64,000 nucleotides of DNA, taken from contig MOWL01000003.1 of NCBI GenBank assembly GCA_002110485.1, positions 558,001 through 622,000 on the forward strand, in the 5' to 3' direction. Both the position numbers and the translations under genes were made by a program. The stretch is from Emergomyces orientalis (taxonomy: Eukaryota > Ascomycota > Eurotiomycetes > Onygenales > Ajellomycetaceae). The notes below the pieces were generated by a model that worked only from the letters and a program-made list of their open reading frames with translations, did not search any database and was not told the origin of the DNA. Each line of letters opens with the position of its first letter. Positions within the stretch are counted from its first letter, which is position 1. This document shows positions 9,824-22,608 of the stretch, piece by piece.

Positions 9824-12239
9824 CATTGTTGTAAATGCCTGTTGACGAGGTGGCGGTGTTTTCAAGCTTTTGGTCGCTGCAATATAACACATTCGATAAT
9901 GAGATACCCGCTGCAATTAATTGGAGCCAAGTTTGCAATTCGTCATGTACGATTGGTCAGGTTTTCGTATGATGTTTATATCAAGTTGTGAAAAGATAGC
10001 CGTCCCACCCCAATAACCCTCTTCTGCCAGGACGATGTGACATGACCACCTCGCAGCTCCTCACTATCCCGTCTGACGACTTAGTGGTTCCTGGAATATT
10101 AAAATATTCGACCTTGTAATTCAGCAGCTATTCAAGTCTGTAATCAGTGTCACAAACATCTCTGAGAACCTGTCGATGCCAATCAGTTCTTCGGATCTTA
10201 AAAATCTTAGCATCAACTCTCTCCAAATCGAATCATAAATCCAGGTGTCGCAAAACCCTAATCGAAGCTAGGATGAAACGGGGAGGATAGAATTGAAAAG
10301 AGATGGCAATGAGGATTTCAGCAACAATGCGTATGAAAACGCCCTAACGGCCATTGATTTCCTGTGATAATATAACATCATCATATACAAAATTTCTGGT
10401 AGATATTTCCAGGCATGTGATGCTTCACACATCTGAGTCACAGTCCGATCGTGGATGGGTTCGGCTCCACTCTCTGAGGCGCTCAATGTACAGTACTAGC
10501 GGGCGGCAGCCCAGGAAAACCATCACGAGTGTTAAAATATCCGTTGATATTGCAATGGAGGGGGGCTAATCGATATGCGAGGACAAAATATTCCCTTCGG
10601 ATTTTGTGGACTTTAGACATCTCCTCTCCTACTGGAGTAGCCCCAGATTCGAAGTCACATATTAAATTAACCCACGGAAAATAACAAGCATAGGAAGCCG
10701 ACATTACCTGAAGATTAGGTAGCAAGATCAGGAGGCCATATTTCCAGTATTTGGCGACATGTGCCCCTGAGCTTCGAGTATTTTGAAAGCTCCAAGCAAC
10801 GATTTCGGACATATTTTAATCTGTGAAATATGAGATAGCCTCAGTAAGGCCTTTTTGCAATTCCTAGTAGAAACCGAACTAGCAATGTGTGAGAACCTAC
10901 GGAGTACCGTGCCATCAATTTAAATCTGAAACAAACACAAAATGAACACCAAAGCATGCAGCAATCCCTTCTTAGCCCAGTCGTGTCTTTCCATCCAGCG
11001 CTGCATAGTCTGCAACTTAGAGTGGATGCCAAAAGTTCCTAGCATTCAAATGAACCCGAAATGTTCAGGTATTTTGCTTCCTAGAGATTAATTTCCTATT
11101 TCGCGGAGGTGACGCAACTGGCCTAACAAATTAGGCTATTGCTTATTAGTCAAACTTACAAAATGTTGTTAAGTTGAATCAGGTGTGCGGATTCCCATGA
11201 AGTTGAAAAATGATGGTATAAATTTTTGCTGAAGTTCAACATCAAATCACGTAACTACTAATACTAATAGTATTTAAAATTGTCACATTAGAAACCCCTG
11301 CGATTTATTGGCTCTAAAATGTTCAGAAATGCTAGCCAAGTCATGCCTAAAACATTTAAGGCACTCTCTACTATGAAAACATATGGTAAATATGTGGGAT
11401 CTACAGCAAGATTGCGGCGGACGAATAAATATTCTGGCGGGCGACTGGGAGGGCATTGTCACTTTGGGCCATCATAGAGGGGCCCAAGTAAAAAAGGGTA
11501 CTGTAAGTATGCACACATAACATCCCCCTCGACCTGAAAATCATAATGAAACCCCCTGGACTTCTTTTTGATGTGTTGTCCCTATCTGATTTCTCACGCG
11601 GCGATGATTTTCCTTCCCGCGAAAATAACTAAGTCATCCAGATGCCACTTCATCAAAGTATTGGTTAGTGTCAAAATCCGCCCCACTGTCAACGGGGGCA
11701 CAATTTTGAGACTTAACTGTAGAGTATTTAGCGAGACATCGGGGTGCGTCCCCATGACTGCCAGAACATCATATTCAAGTGAAGGCGTAATGGATCGCAT
11801 GCCTCTTTACAGACCCTGAAAATTTCCTGAGGGACTGAACTCCATGGGATAGTTTTCCTGTTCGTGATAAGCTCTTGACGGTCCATTCGGTCCGCTGCGC
11901 CCTACCGAAACCCAATTTACCTTGAGCCAAGGTAAATTGAAGGAGGACGAATTGTTCAAGGCTGTTATTCTTATTATTAGTTCCTGGAAGCCAAAAAGGT
12001 TATTGACCGCCATTCCCCTCACTCCTCTGGAGTCCTGGAGTCATTATTTTAACAGCCAGTCAGGTCAATATTCTACACACCCGCTTGATTGCACTCATTT
12101 TCGTTTCTGAAAATACTCGAAACAACAAGGAATAACAGAGTTTGCGCCTGACGTACGGTAGCTGATTACTAAATCACAGTTTTTAACAGACCGCTCAATC
12201 GCATAACTAACCCCGGCTTTCTCGAACGACTATTTTCCT
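9824..12239. other. 2.4-kb spacer; possible relic only
   Basis: No complete gene is supported. A minus-strand open frame at 10483-10812 (109 codons) contains EIVAWSFQ and KYGLLILLPNL, which vaguely recall RTA1-type fungal membrane proteins. A splice-like CACAG precedes it and a possible donor GTAATG follows LPNLQ, but flanking exons could not be built. It is either a decayed fragment or chance. The remainder is AT-rich with short unsupported frames. Confidence 0.4.
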
Positions 12240-12752
12240 ATGTCGGGCACAGCTTTGAAATCGTTTTCCAAAGTGGATGTCTCATCCCATAATAAGGATG
12301 GGAACATGTGGGTTATAATCGACCAGGAAGTATATGATATCAGCAAGTTCCATCATGAACATCCTGGTGGTAAAAGGAGTATGTTCCATCAGTTACTTCC
12401 TACGCCCTTGTCAGCAGCTAGCCAGCCCAACCATTTTTTATGTCGAACTACCCAACCACTTGACAATTCCAGCCGTTCCGAAGTCACTTGCAGGAGTTTT
12501 AACTCCATGGGCATCGATTGGTCGGAATGTCTCCTTGTCCCCCATGACATGAGACATCAATCATCTAATTCGGTGTTTCTTGATTTTCGCAGTTTTGCTC
12601 AGCGTTGGCTGGTAGTGATGCTACGAAGAAAATTCCGCAAGTATCACCAGCAGAACATCGTCAGCAAATACAAGAGCAAATTTGTCATTGGCGCAATGCA
12701 AGAAGCTCCACAAAAACAAAAATCGATTTTAAGTCTCCTGAAACGATCATGA
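12240..12752 (+). pseudogene. Cytochrome b5-like heme-binding protein, frameshifted
   Basis: Exon 1 (12240-12378) encodes a small cytochrome b5-type domain start (WVIIDQEVYDISKF, then HEHPGGKR with heme-ligand His41). A 214-nt intron (GTATGT at 12379 to CGCAG at 12592) leads to ILLSV, AGSDATKK and FRKYHQQNIVSKYKSKFVIG, ending at 12752. The second heme ligand would be the His of RKYH. The three blocks of exon 2 lie in three different frames. One extra base is needed after GTT at about 12607-12608 and one extra A in the AAAA run at about 12629-12632. Spliced translation as it stands would stop at a TAG shortly after ILLSV. The family comprises small fungal cytochrome b5-like electron-transfer proteins of around 85-90 residues. 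Both lesions involve short base runs, so sequencing error remains possible. Confidence 0.65.
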
Positions 12753-15323
12753 AGCGTGTCTGACAGCAAACAAGAAACCAATGCTTGGCCTATTTTCTGT
12801 TCAGGTTGGCTCCCTCCACCCTTTGGCCTCGCAACGTGCAAGCGTCTCAGGTCAGCGATCTCCACCTTTAGGCTTAGCGTAGATTAAGATCTGGTTTGCA
12901 GGCCTTGGTAGCTTCGTTCAAGCCTTTCAATGTCCCTTCTCAAGCCTATTGATTTGGCTTGATTCCGAGCATATGCCGATTTGCTGATGTTTATTCCTTT
13001 CGAACCTCATGACATACATTTCACTTAAGTGAGAATTATGCTTTCAAGTATGATGGTCTTAACTCTTTTTCTTCGGGGATATGGACGGGTAGGTTTAACG
13101 CCTTCTCACAAGGCATCATTCTGAATTTCTGGACTGCGGGGTTTTGTCGACTTCTTTTCATCACTTTCTAGGTAGCGTCGGGTTATTCAGAATGAATGTT
13201 CACATTTGAACAACGGAGTAAAGAGCTACATATAAAAAGCAAGTATTCTGGTTCTCCAGATGGAAGCGGAATACAGTGGCCTCTAATAAATATCAAAAAA
13301 AATAGGAGCGGCACTAGGCACGACTCCGCTTTCGTAACGAAGGCCGCCCTCCCCCCCCCCCCAACCGGCCCCGGTTCACCCCCAGTCGCAGCAAATGTGT
13401 ATATATCGCTCTTATATCTTATCAAGCCAAAGAGATGACCCGACATATTAGACCAAGCTGCGGTGCGAATTGCAAGAGTAGAAGAGTAGAGGCAAATTAC
13501 AAGTGCAAAGAGAGGGGCAGGAGCAGAGAAAAACAGGCTAAAAGCAAGTGGAAACTCTGAGGAAGACACTACACAATCGGGAACCGCTAGCAAACCAAGC
13601 CAGCGGAACTAATAAAAATCGAGCAAGGTTCCCAGGCTGTAGTAGATACAACGAACATGCAAATCCCCAATAAATGTAAGCCGCAGAGGCCGACACAATC
13701 TATGTTCCCTGAGGTTCCAGTTACTTCGCACTCGAAGGAAAACAACCTTGTCAGTACCTGGCGAGGATCACCAACTCCTAAGTTACAGAGTCAAAACCCA
13801 GTTTGATGGGATTGTTTTATATATATATATATATCTAACTAAGTGGGGTCTATGTCTTATTTACGTGTTAGAATCCTCTCTGTTCATTCCTCGCCTTGGG
13901 TGGGGCTTTGATATGACTACTACTTGTATTTAACCTCCAACCATATCCATGGGGAATATGACCCTCAACCCCAATCTCAATTTCAACCTCCAGCTCTCTC
14001 AGACATGGCTCCTCTATTGCTCATTTCCAGATTTATTCAATATTTACAGTACTCTATGGATATGATAGTCCCTTAATGCACCCTCTCCTGAACATTGACT
14101 AATTTACGCAATCACCTACTCTGACTTTGCGCCTCTCTCTGCAAAATCTTGCCTTTCCTGTGCTCTTTGATGGTGTTGGAACTTGCATTGGGCCTTGATA
14201 CAGGCACAATACCCTCCTAATGATATCTTGTACTGTGCAAACCCCCATTAACTACGTGTTATTTCCTTCCATACGCTCTGAAACCCCGTCCTTGTGCGCT
14301 ACCCCAATCTGATTATATCACACCGCAACCAGGTTCATGGGAATCCTATACCGTCCATAACATAACTCTTTTAGCTTATCCGTTCTTATTGACTGAATGG
14401 GACAGGCCGCATCCCTTTATTGCGTATAACACAACGCACCTTTTATGTCGATCCCTCTATCCACCAACTCCTTCATTACCACCGGTTCAGGTACATATGG
14501 GGGTCTGTGTGCATTCACAACAATATGTAGATGTGTATATGTGAAATATATATAGAGAGAGAAAGGGAAAGATATATATATGTATGGCGAGCTTACATCC
14601 ATGATGAACCCCCAAGGGAGGCAAATGGTTGGGTGGCATAATCCTCATCACCAAAAAAAACTCCGACGCATTCCCCGGATGTTTTCCCTTTACCTATGCA
14701 ATATGCTATGATACCAAAACTTTGAGTATGAGAAAATATAAGAAACATTTCCAAATGTTGCCGCAAGGGAGGAAAGGTACGTGGGGGAATATGGCTTGAA
14801 TCCCAAGAAGAAAGCTACATGAAATGCCACAGAACTCCAAAAGAACAAAGAAAGGAGAGATCCGCCATATGTCTCGTCGGATGAGTCACTATCCCTCACG
14901 CGGTTCCCGGTTCCACTCTTTTGCAGTCGTCCTTTACGCAGCCAAACCTAGCCACCATGGAAGTTCCATTTCCTCTCATAATTCGTATTTCGTGTCTCAT
15001 TCGAGCGCCTAAATGTCTCCGTACCGAAGCGGAATAGGGATACACGGTACAGAATCTCAATAAGTTGCCCCTTGCTGAACATTTATAAAACGACCGGCGC
15101 CGGGGACTGGTGGAATAAGTCGGAGAGAATAAAAGAAACACATTGAATAAACTTGTTCGCAGCGAAAGAGAGAAAAAGTGTGTGACAGAGGAAGCCGTTC
15201 ATCATCCCCTATCTAGAAAACTCGGAACTTTACCACGCTCTGCCCTATTTTCCCTAATCAGTTCAGCCGCGCAGTGTCGTGTACACGCATTTGTTACTTG
15301 GCGCGGTCCACAGTTGACATCGG
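12753..15323. other. 2.6-kb spacer with C12 and (TA)n tracts
   Basis: No gene is supported. A minus-strand frame of 136 codons at 13183-13593 is low-complexity and runs through the 12-base C homopolymer at 13351-13362, so I do not call it. A TA dinucleotide tract lies at 13818-13834 and a TATATA/GAGAGA patch at about 14545-14582. The right part probably contains the 3' untranslated region of the minus-strand Zn2Cys6 gene. Confidence 0.5.
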
Positions 15324-16514
15324 TCAAATATCCTGTGTTCGATTCCCATTGGCAGGGACCCATGAATACTGAGGCTGCACATCTCCGGTATCATCTGGCC
15401 CATGATACAGGCTACGGACAGTGGCATGAGGATACATGACACCGCCGTGTAGTTGCGGACACGGTCTCGACAATCCATGCGGCCGTTCTCCGGTTGGCGT
15501 CAATGAATTTGTGCTTTCAATGCTGAGAAATGCTTGGCCACTACTCGGCTCATTGAGGGAGCATTGAGTCTCCATGCCGAAAGCAGTTGGGTAAGAATGG
15601 TTGAATTCCACACCTGGCACCTGCAGTGGCCATATGTTTGCACTGCCATGATAAAATGAGTAAGGAACATGCGGTCCGCCTATCAGTGGTTCAGTTTTCA
15701 CGCAGTCGAGCTCTGATGGGGACGCAGAAGCGCTCTTGCTTGAAAGAGAAAATTCGAGCGAACTGGCAGGCTCTGGGGAGGACAATGCATCCGTTGCGGC
15801 AGACCCAGATGATTTCGGGCGGTCTTTCCAACGCAGTGTAGGGGCTGAACTATCTCCCGCTATCTTCTCTGGCGCCTCTTCGGCCTGTTTGATCAATCCT
15901 AACCTATCTAGAATGGCGTGGGTGCAAGGATTACCATCCACAAGATCGATTGGATCCCCTGGGAAACACTCATTGTTTATGCAGTGGGTGTACAGTTGTT
16001 GCAGTGCCGTCACTACCAATGCATGGTGCGACTCAAGCATTTCGACAAAGCTATATGAGACACAAGGAAAATAACATATATGTCAATCCTCCATCGACGA
16101 GAAAACAAACCGCACGAAAGAGGAATGTAAGGTCTCACCCTCTTGAGTACGCCTTGATTTGCGTCGCCTTTCGTTCACGAAAGAGGCATGGATGGTTGTA
16201 CGCCGCACAGCGATAACATGGTTGGTTCCCGTCGCACTGAAAAGTTATGAGCCCAATGGCCGCGCGAAAAGGAAAAAAAAATGGATCGCATTGTTTCATA
16301 ACTGGACCTTTGTCTTCTTTACCCTGCAGCGGTCGCAGGCCTTGAGAACATGTTTACGTTTGGCCCTAAATATTTGAGGCTGGGCCCGGCCTTCGACAAC
16401 ATGCTGCGACGAGCCGAAGCCTGAAAACGGTGCCGTCGCACTGGTAGCGGAGTGAGGCTCCGGAAGTTTGGTTGAAACATGGATTTTTGGAAAAATGGGG
16501 GGTGGTTGCGGCAT
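15324..16514 (-). CDS. Zn2Cys6 binuclear-cluster transcription factor
   Basis: Three exons on the minus strand, 16308-16514, 16139-16236 and 15324-16050, give 343 residues. Cysteines 60, 63, 70, 76, 79 and 86 follow the exact C-X2-C-X6-C-X5-C-X2-C-X6-C pattern, with the first two (CDRCRVKKTK) on exon 1 and the remaining four on exon 2. A conserved stretch (RERKATQIKAYSRG, then FVEMLESHHALVVTALQQLY) spans the second junction and probably forms the linker and dimerisation region. The C-terminal half is Ser/Pro-rich and disordered-looking. I see no fungal-specific middle homology region, so the protein is short for its class. Intron 1 (71 nt) begins with the poor donor GTCCAG. The alternative donor GTAAAG would delete VKKTK and ruin the zinc cluster. 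A nuclear DNA-binding regulator is likely, but its targets are unknown. Confidence 0.8.
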
Positions 16515-19500
16515 TGAGGCGTCCTGTTTTGAGGAATGGGGTGCAAGTCGAAGGGAGAAATAAGGGCGATGTTAAGGGAACTGAAACCGTGCCAGCGAAA
16601 CCTCGCGAAAAGGGCAGATTTGCATGGAGGAGGGGAAACATAAGATATAGAAAAAAGCTGACCACGATTATAGGGAGCGACAAGGTCAAGTTTTATTTTC
16701 TGTATCCAACCCGCCTTTTCTTTCCTACACCACTTCTTCTTCTTCTTAACTTATAGTACAGTACAATGTTGTGACGTGGAAACAGCTCCAGTTATGTTGC
16801 TATCGGAATATTTGTGGCCAGGCATTACTCCCTTCCACATTTCTTTTCTCATCCCAAAATAACGCCCGTCTCATTCGAAGAGACAGAGGGAAGTCTGATT
16901 TAGTACGGCATTCATTAGGGGCTAGGGCTATGCTCTAATGCCACTGTGTTCTCGCGTCAGCGTGACTTGCACCAAATTATTGCGTGGGGTTTGAAAGCCA
17001 AATATCCAAAGCGGCCCGATCCGACCCCAAAGAGAAGCGGGGCAATGAAACTAGATTGCGACGAAATCGGAGTTAGTGGACGAGTGTTGTTTCTTTGCAG
17101 GGTGCTGGGGTCGACGTTTTGGGCATCAATCGTCGAGGGTTAGCAATAGTTCAGTGTGCCTTTTCTTCCTTGCTGCCTTGAAATAATTCAAGGTCTCCTA
17201 TGGAATCCTGCGAAGGCAGGTCACTGTCCTAGGCAACCTGATCATCTATGGTCAAGCGGGTGAGGGGGAACTGGGGGAGCTCAGTTGATAAACAAGGCGA
17301 CTTTTAACACGAAAGTTTGCAATGAAGATGATAGGCAAGCAGAACACCGCACCCTTTTGAACCAGGCGGATATTCCACACTCGCCAATCGATGGGCCCAG
17401 TTTGAATACCCGAAAGTTGGCCTTGACTGCTTGTGAAATTTGGTCCACTAACCTAGAAACCCTCAACTGTTGCAGTTTGACTCTGCCTACCGTGTCCTGT
17501 GGCCCTCCTTTGTCTAACACAGGGCTGTCTGATCTAACCGCATAAATATGGTCATCTGAATCATTTTACTGTTATTCGGTCCAGATAACATCCGCAATAA
17601 TCCTATATTAGTGGCCAGGGAGGCGATGGCCAGGACAATCCCCCAAAACGGGGGCTTAGTTGTTTTGACCACTGGTTGGTATGCAGACATATTTGTAGAT
17701 ACGTAACCGGATACTTGCCAGCGTCCGCTTTTTCTCGCAGAGGCAGGCTAGAAAGCTCCGTGGCTTAAGATACCACACCATCCGTGGTCGGGGCATATGA
17801 ATTCACCTAACAACAGACGTTGCGTATCCTAGTTCTCAACGCGGTTGCTGTGAATTTCTGCGTTGTTTGGATCTAAGTTCGGCTCAACGCCCAGTCACAT
17901 GATATCCTCGCTAACCATACCCTCTCGCAATTTTCGCTCGTCGACGAAGCGCGACGACGATGATATGGTAATATATCGATGGCGGCAGCTGTAGTAGCAG
18001 CAACATGCAGGATGTGGTTGGCATCAAAACGCTGCCATTAAGAATACGACATCTCAAGTTGAGACGCACACCCGCAAACCAACGTGCATGCTGTACGTTC
18101 CTAGGAATGTGCATACATCTCTTGGTACTACTAATTACAGCAGGACGAGTAACTATTCCCCTCCCCGAGGCACTGATGATCGATAAGAATGCCCCCGAGC
18201 GGAAAAGGCTTCAACACCCTATTTACCCCCTCAAATTTGTTCTTCTCAGATGAGATTTACATTAGGGCTGACATAAAAGTACCTGTTGCCGTTCTGATAG
18301 CGGCTAGTTGCATAAACGACAAGGAAATATTTTTCACACAGGTTGTTATGTGCCGTCATAAAAATACAGCCTTTGACAGAGCGGATACGATAGGACTATT
18401 AGTTCTTTCACCAGCACGCAGCCTAGATAAATGATTGTTTCCGTGTCCCTCCGCTGCGCCTTTTTCCAACAGTTCATGCCGCCTTGTTCGCCTTCCAAGG
18501 ACGCTTGGCATGCATTTGGATCCCTGCTTGATATTGATACAATCAAGTTGAGCAATGAGAAAGCCTCTCAAATGCGCGTTGGATTTATTTAATTTTTCTT
18601 CCCCGCCCCCTCCTTTTCCCCCTGTCTGCGACCAATGCGCGAGGGATCAGGGCAACCGAACGGAGCTAATATGAACAACAACACGGCAAGGTTGCTAGTT
18701 TAGTATGGCATACGTCGCGGATGTCATCTAGCACGCATGTACGTGTGAAACTGAAGGTGTTGTTCTGGCAGAGGAATAGGGGAGAAGGGGGCAACTTTCT
18801 GTATGCTTATGGTTGACACAATGTACAGTCCATTGCTCAAATCCGCCAATAAAAGCGGAGCCGGGGAATTAGTCAATAAATCTTCAAATTTGTTTTGTCT
18901 AACACTAGGATTGGGACTCCCGTCAGCCACATACTGCCAAAAATAACTGGTTTCTGGTGACATTCTCGGATTGCCTCCAACCCGTTGCAGAAACCCAAAG
19001 AAACTAAATTCTTCATGGTCGAAACTCCGAGGTGGTCCAGTTGAAATGGTACATCAACATTACCCCGCGGGCGGGCCACCCATTTGTCCTTTAGAAACGG
19101 TTGGAACTACCATATGAAGCGAAAGCTCTAGTTTATCCTTGCGATTCTTATGTTTTGTTTGTTTTTAGTTTCGGTAGCTCTCCTACTGGTAACCGACAAA
19201 CCCAACCCTGCAAGATCTCCACCCTCTCGTTGCCTCGTTGTGGAGATCTGGGATGATATGCTTGGTGATTACTCGCAGTGCATGTTTTGCAGTATCATGT
19301 AACAGTTCTTCGCTCCGAATGCACAGCTCAGAGTTACTTCATGCACTGCATAGAGGTTCTGTCAATCAAACAACCTTGCACGAAACAAGGAAATATGAAT
19401 TCGTAACGGCGGAAAGTTGAGACAAATCATGAAGGAGGCGAGAAGGATACGATAGACGAACAACAAAATACGTCACGAGATACGAGAGACGGCTAATGAA

Positions 19501-20829
19501 GACGCTGGAGATCCTATGATCGGCCAGACAGCTTCGACCATCGGCTGTTGAACCGCCTTTCGATTTGTGACCCTGCAAAGCTAAATTCCACACTTGCCAA
19601 CACGCGGTACAATGTCCGTCCGCTACTATCCATGCAGGGTTTTTCTTTTTCTTTTCCTTGTTTGTCATTTGCTGCCTTTAATATGATTTTTTCTTTGGCC
19701 ACCCTTCACTTAGCAAAGCGGCCCATGTTCACGTTTTCTGGGGCGCCATGGGGCCAAAAAAACAGTATTGAGGAAAACAAAAAGTGTTTGAGCGAAGAGA
19801 GTCCCGATGGCATAGAACCCAGCTACTTGCGGTTGTAGATACGGACAATTCTTTTGTTTTTTTTATTTTTGTAAGCTGACATATTCGCGATATTCCAACT
19901 GGAGATAGATACATTGAAGCGCAGAATCGGAAGATGAGGATCGCAGGGACGTATAGGATAGGACAGCGTGCCGCAACAATTTATGCTTGCAGTTAAGTAA
20001 ACGTGGGGGTTTTCACTGGCGCAACCAGGCAAACGGAGATATGAAACAGTTAAACGGGTAATGGAAAAACCTATAATATTCCAGTGTTAAAACGTAGTTC
20101 AGGGGGTGGAACTGTCATTGCGTCACTGAGTTCTCGATTTTTAATTAGTTACCCGGGACTAAAGGATACCAGACTCCAAAACAACTGACGGACTAAACAG
20201 GTAGCAGAACTTAAATAAGCTCTGACAGTATGTCACTGCTCATCCATTCAAGAAAGAATCACATCGTACACATCCTATACGGTGGAGGGAACTCTGATAT
20301 AGTGTCATTACTTTCCTTGGTTTCGGTGCCCAACTCACGGTCTGCTTAAGCGTACAAAAAACAGCTGGACCTGTTGGCGCTGTCCACGTCAACATTTAAC
20401 CTCATTACATCTAGGACGTCTGTTCGTGGGAAGAACGGGGGAGGTGGATGGAGGGATGGAGAGGGAATAAGAGGATTGATAAAGAGGATTGATAGTAACT
20501 GGGAAGAGGCGCAGGTCTGAACTTTTTCAAACCCCTTTTTAGCTCATGATGATGCATGTTTGTAGATTGTATTATGGGACCTAATTTAAAAATTTTGAGA
20601 AACTTCCTCCTGGCGCTTGTTCAACTAGTTGAAAGCCGAATGGGAAGAAGTAAATTATAAAGTAAAACAAGCAAGATAAATAACCATCGGGAGAGAGGAG
20701 TGCAAACATGCAGCAGGTTAGAAAGCGCAGCGCATGAGAGAAACCTAACTGTCCAAAACCTAACGCCTACCCAGGCAGACATTTAGCTTAGCTAAGCTCC
20801 AAATTAGTAGCGACCTATGGAAGCAATCG
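16515..20829. other. 4.3-kb gene desert upstream of the Zn2Cys6 gene
   Basis: This is the longest spacer in the window. I see only overlapping frames below 110 codons and no family signature. A minus-strand stretch near 18724-19010 (GFLQRVGGNPRMSPETSYFW and following) looks protein-like for about 60 codons but has no partner exons and I do not recognise it. The region may be the long promoter of the Zn2Cys6 regulator plus the 3' side of the lactone oxidase gene. No transposon, tRNA or tandem repeat is evident. Confidence 0.45.
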
Positions 20830-22608
20830 CTATCTGTGCTCGAGCATGACACTAGCTTCCCCGTGAGCTAGATGATCAAAGCTCTCCTCACTTGCAGCTG
20901 TCGTCGGTGGGCTTGGCGGGTCAAACTGGCCCTCATTACGATCCTCCTTCTCAGCAACCAAGCTAACTTTAGTCTGTCGTCGCTGGCCACCACCAAACCT
21001 TGTCGTAGATAAAGGATCATCTAGCCATTCTCCGCCGCCAATGTATTCAAGAGCATCCCCCACACAGCGCGGATCATTAAGTTTCTGCAGCGACTTTTCC
21101 CTCTCCGCGAGTGGAAATGCAATTCTCCCATCGTCACCATCAGGATCATTTAACGGCATGGGAAGTAAGTTCCTCAAATGCCATTCGCCCAAGAACATGC
21201 CATCCAGGTCAGCTGAATTGCGGACCCTTAACCACTCCTCTAGATCATGCCCGTACATTTGGCTTATTTCTTTCTGTCCCGTGCCGGAGCTGAAGTTTTT
21301 GGCCCAATGAGGACGTCCACCCATCTCGCGCATTAACCATTCGAATGCCTCGTAGTACCTGGTCATACAGGGAGGGTCGCGTAGATGCGGACGGTATAGA
21401 GTCGCATTGAGAAATACCGTGGGCCCGGATGAGCACGTCGGGTCCAGATAAGGGCGCGGGGTGTTTGTCTTGGACGTATCTGAGACGCGGACTTCAATCG
21501 GGGCGTGCACCCAAACACCTTTCGAACTATATGGGATCCGGGCGGTAGCTGCGTCACCATTCAGCCAAGCAGAAAGTCGAATGATAGCCTCTGGTCCCTT
21601 TGCCAATGGTAGTGCCCATTCATTGACGAACTGAGAGTAGAGGCAATTCATGAGCAGACCTGTCCTGCCAGGCTCTACTGCTGAGGTGATCAGTTTGTCT
21701 GGCCGGAAGCCGTATTGCATGCCGAAGACGAACCATTCGACCCAGGGGAGAATTCGCGGCGCGTAATTCGAGAGATATAATAAATTATGGTAAATGAAAT
21801 TACCAACACGGCCACCGTAAAAGTTGGTTGGTGGCGCGCGTAGAGATAGATCGGTTTTATCCGCGCGCCAGACGATAGCCCGCTTCCAGTAGGGCAGCCA
21901 CCAGACGCGCACGTACTCGGAAGACGTCCAGAGCCCCGTATCCCACGACTCTAGTACTTGTGTCAACGACTGTACGGATTGCTGCCATGCGATTTTAAAG
22001 CTTGGAACGGTTTGTAGTGTCATCTCTGTAATGATGCCGAGGGCACCCAGTGATACGAGCGCGGCGCGGAACAGTTCCACATTGCTCTCAGCACTACAGC
22101 GGACCACCTGCCCATTGGCTAGGAGAATGTTCAGTGCCAGCACAGACTGCGACAGCAGCCCGTATCTCAATGAGCTGCCATGCGTCCCCGTCGAGATAAC
22201 GCCAGCAATACTCTGTTCGTCAATGCTACCCAGATTCGGTAGCGTTAGGCCATACTTCTCCAGCTCGACACCAAGGTCGCGCAGCCGTATGCCCGACTCG
22301 ACGGTCACTATCCCTGTGTCGCGTGAGAAGGAGAGGATACGACGGAAGTTGTCGAGGTTGATTAGCCAGGCGGAGGTGCAAGTGAGGTCTGATGGGGAGT
22401 GGGCGCTGCCGACGGTCACAAGACGGCGGCGACAGCGGCGGGCGAGCGTGACGACTTTTTGCAGCTCTGGAACTGTCTCAGGCTGTATGTAGAGTTCAGG
22501 GCGCCAGTAAAATGTTTTCGCCCAGGTGTGGTGCAGGTGGGAGGGCGAGGCACGGAAGGGGATGGTGGGGTCAAGTTTTGAGAGCTCATGGGTGATGGAG
22601 GGGTCCAT
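20830..22608 (-). CDS. ALO1: D-arabinono-1,4-lactone oxidase
   Basis: A single uninterrupted exon encodes 592 residues. It catalyses the last step of D-erythroascorbate synthesis, oxidising D-arabinono-1,4-lactone with FAD and O2 at the mitochondrial outer membrane in yeast. The N-terminal FAD-binding domain contains GSAHSPSDLTCTSAWLINLD, where His70 corresponds to the covalent flavin-linking histidine of the family, and SIAGVISTGTHGSSLRYGLL. The C-terminal ALO domain carries RPHWAKNFSSG, the HWxK motif, near residue 435, and the terminal EYIGGGEWLDDP block. The yeast enzyme is 526 residues. The excess here is mainly a polar C-terminal extension of about 55 residues after the conserved end. 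No frame damage is seen. Neighbours give no functional link. Confidence 0.93.
   Translation of the reverse strand: MDPSITHELSKLDPTIPFRASPSHLHHTWAKTFYWRPELYIQPETVPELQKVVTLARRCRRRLVTVGSAHSPSDLTCTSAWLINLDNFRRILSFSRDTGIVTVESGIRLRDLGVELEKYGLTLPNLGSIDEQSIAGVISTGTHGSSLRYGLLSQSVLALNILLANGQVVRCSAESNVELFRAALVSLGALGIITEMTLQTVPSFKIAWQQSVQSLTQVLESWDTGLWTSSEYVRVWWLPYWKRAIVWRADKTDLSLRAPPTNFYGGRVGNFIYHNLLYLSNYAPRILPWVEWFVFGMQYGFRPDKLITSAVEPGRTGLLMNCLYSQFVNEWALPLAKGPEAIIRLSAWLNGDAATARIPYSSKGVWVHAPIEVRVSDTSKTNTPRPYLDPTCSSGPTVFLNATLYRPHLRDPPCMTRYYEAFEWLMREMGGRPHWAKNFSSGTGQKEISQMYGHDLEEWLRVRNSADLDGMFLGEWHLRNLLPMPLNDPDGDDGRIAFPLAEREKSLQKLNDPRCVGDALEYIGGGEWLDDPLSTTRFGGGQRRQTKVSLVAEKEDRNEGQFDPPSPPTTAASEESFDHLAHGEASVMLEHR

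Noticed and set aside
10483..10812. Possible RTA1-type membrane protein fragment on the minus strand
   Set aside because: Resemblance is limited to two short stretches, and no compatible upstream or downstream exons could be assembled.
13183..13593. 136-codon minus-strand open frame
   Set aside because: Low-complexity, passes through a C12 homopolymer, and has no domain or plausible conservation.
15326..15350. tRNA B-box-like GTTCGATTCC
   Set aside because: It lies inside the Zn2Cys6 coding exon, and no A box or cloverleaf can be drawn around it.
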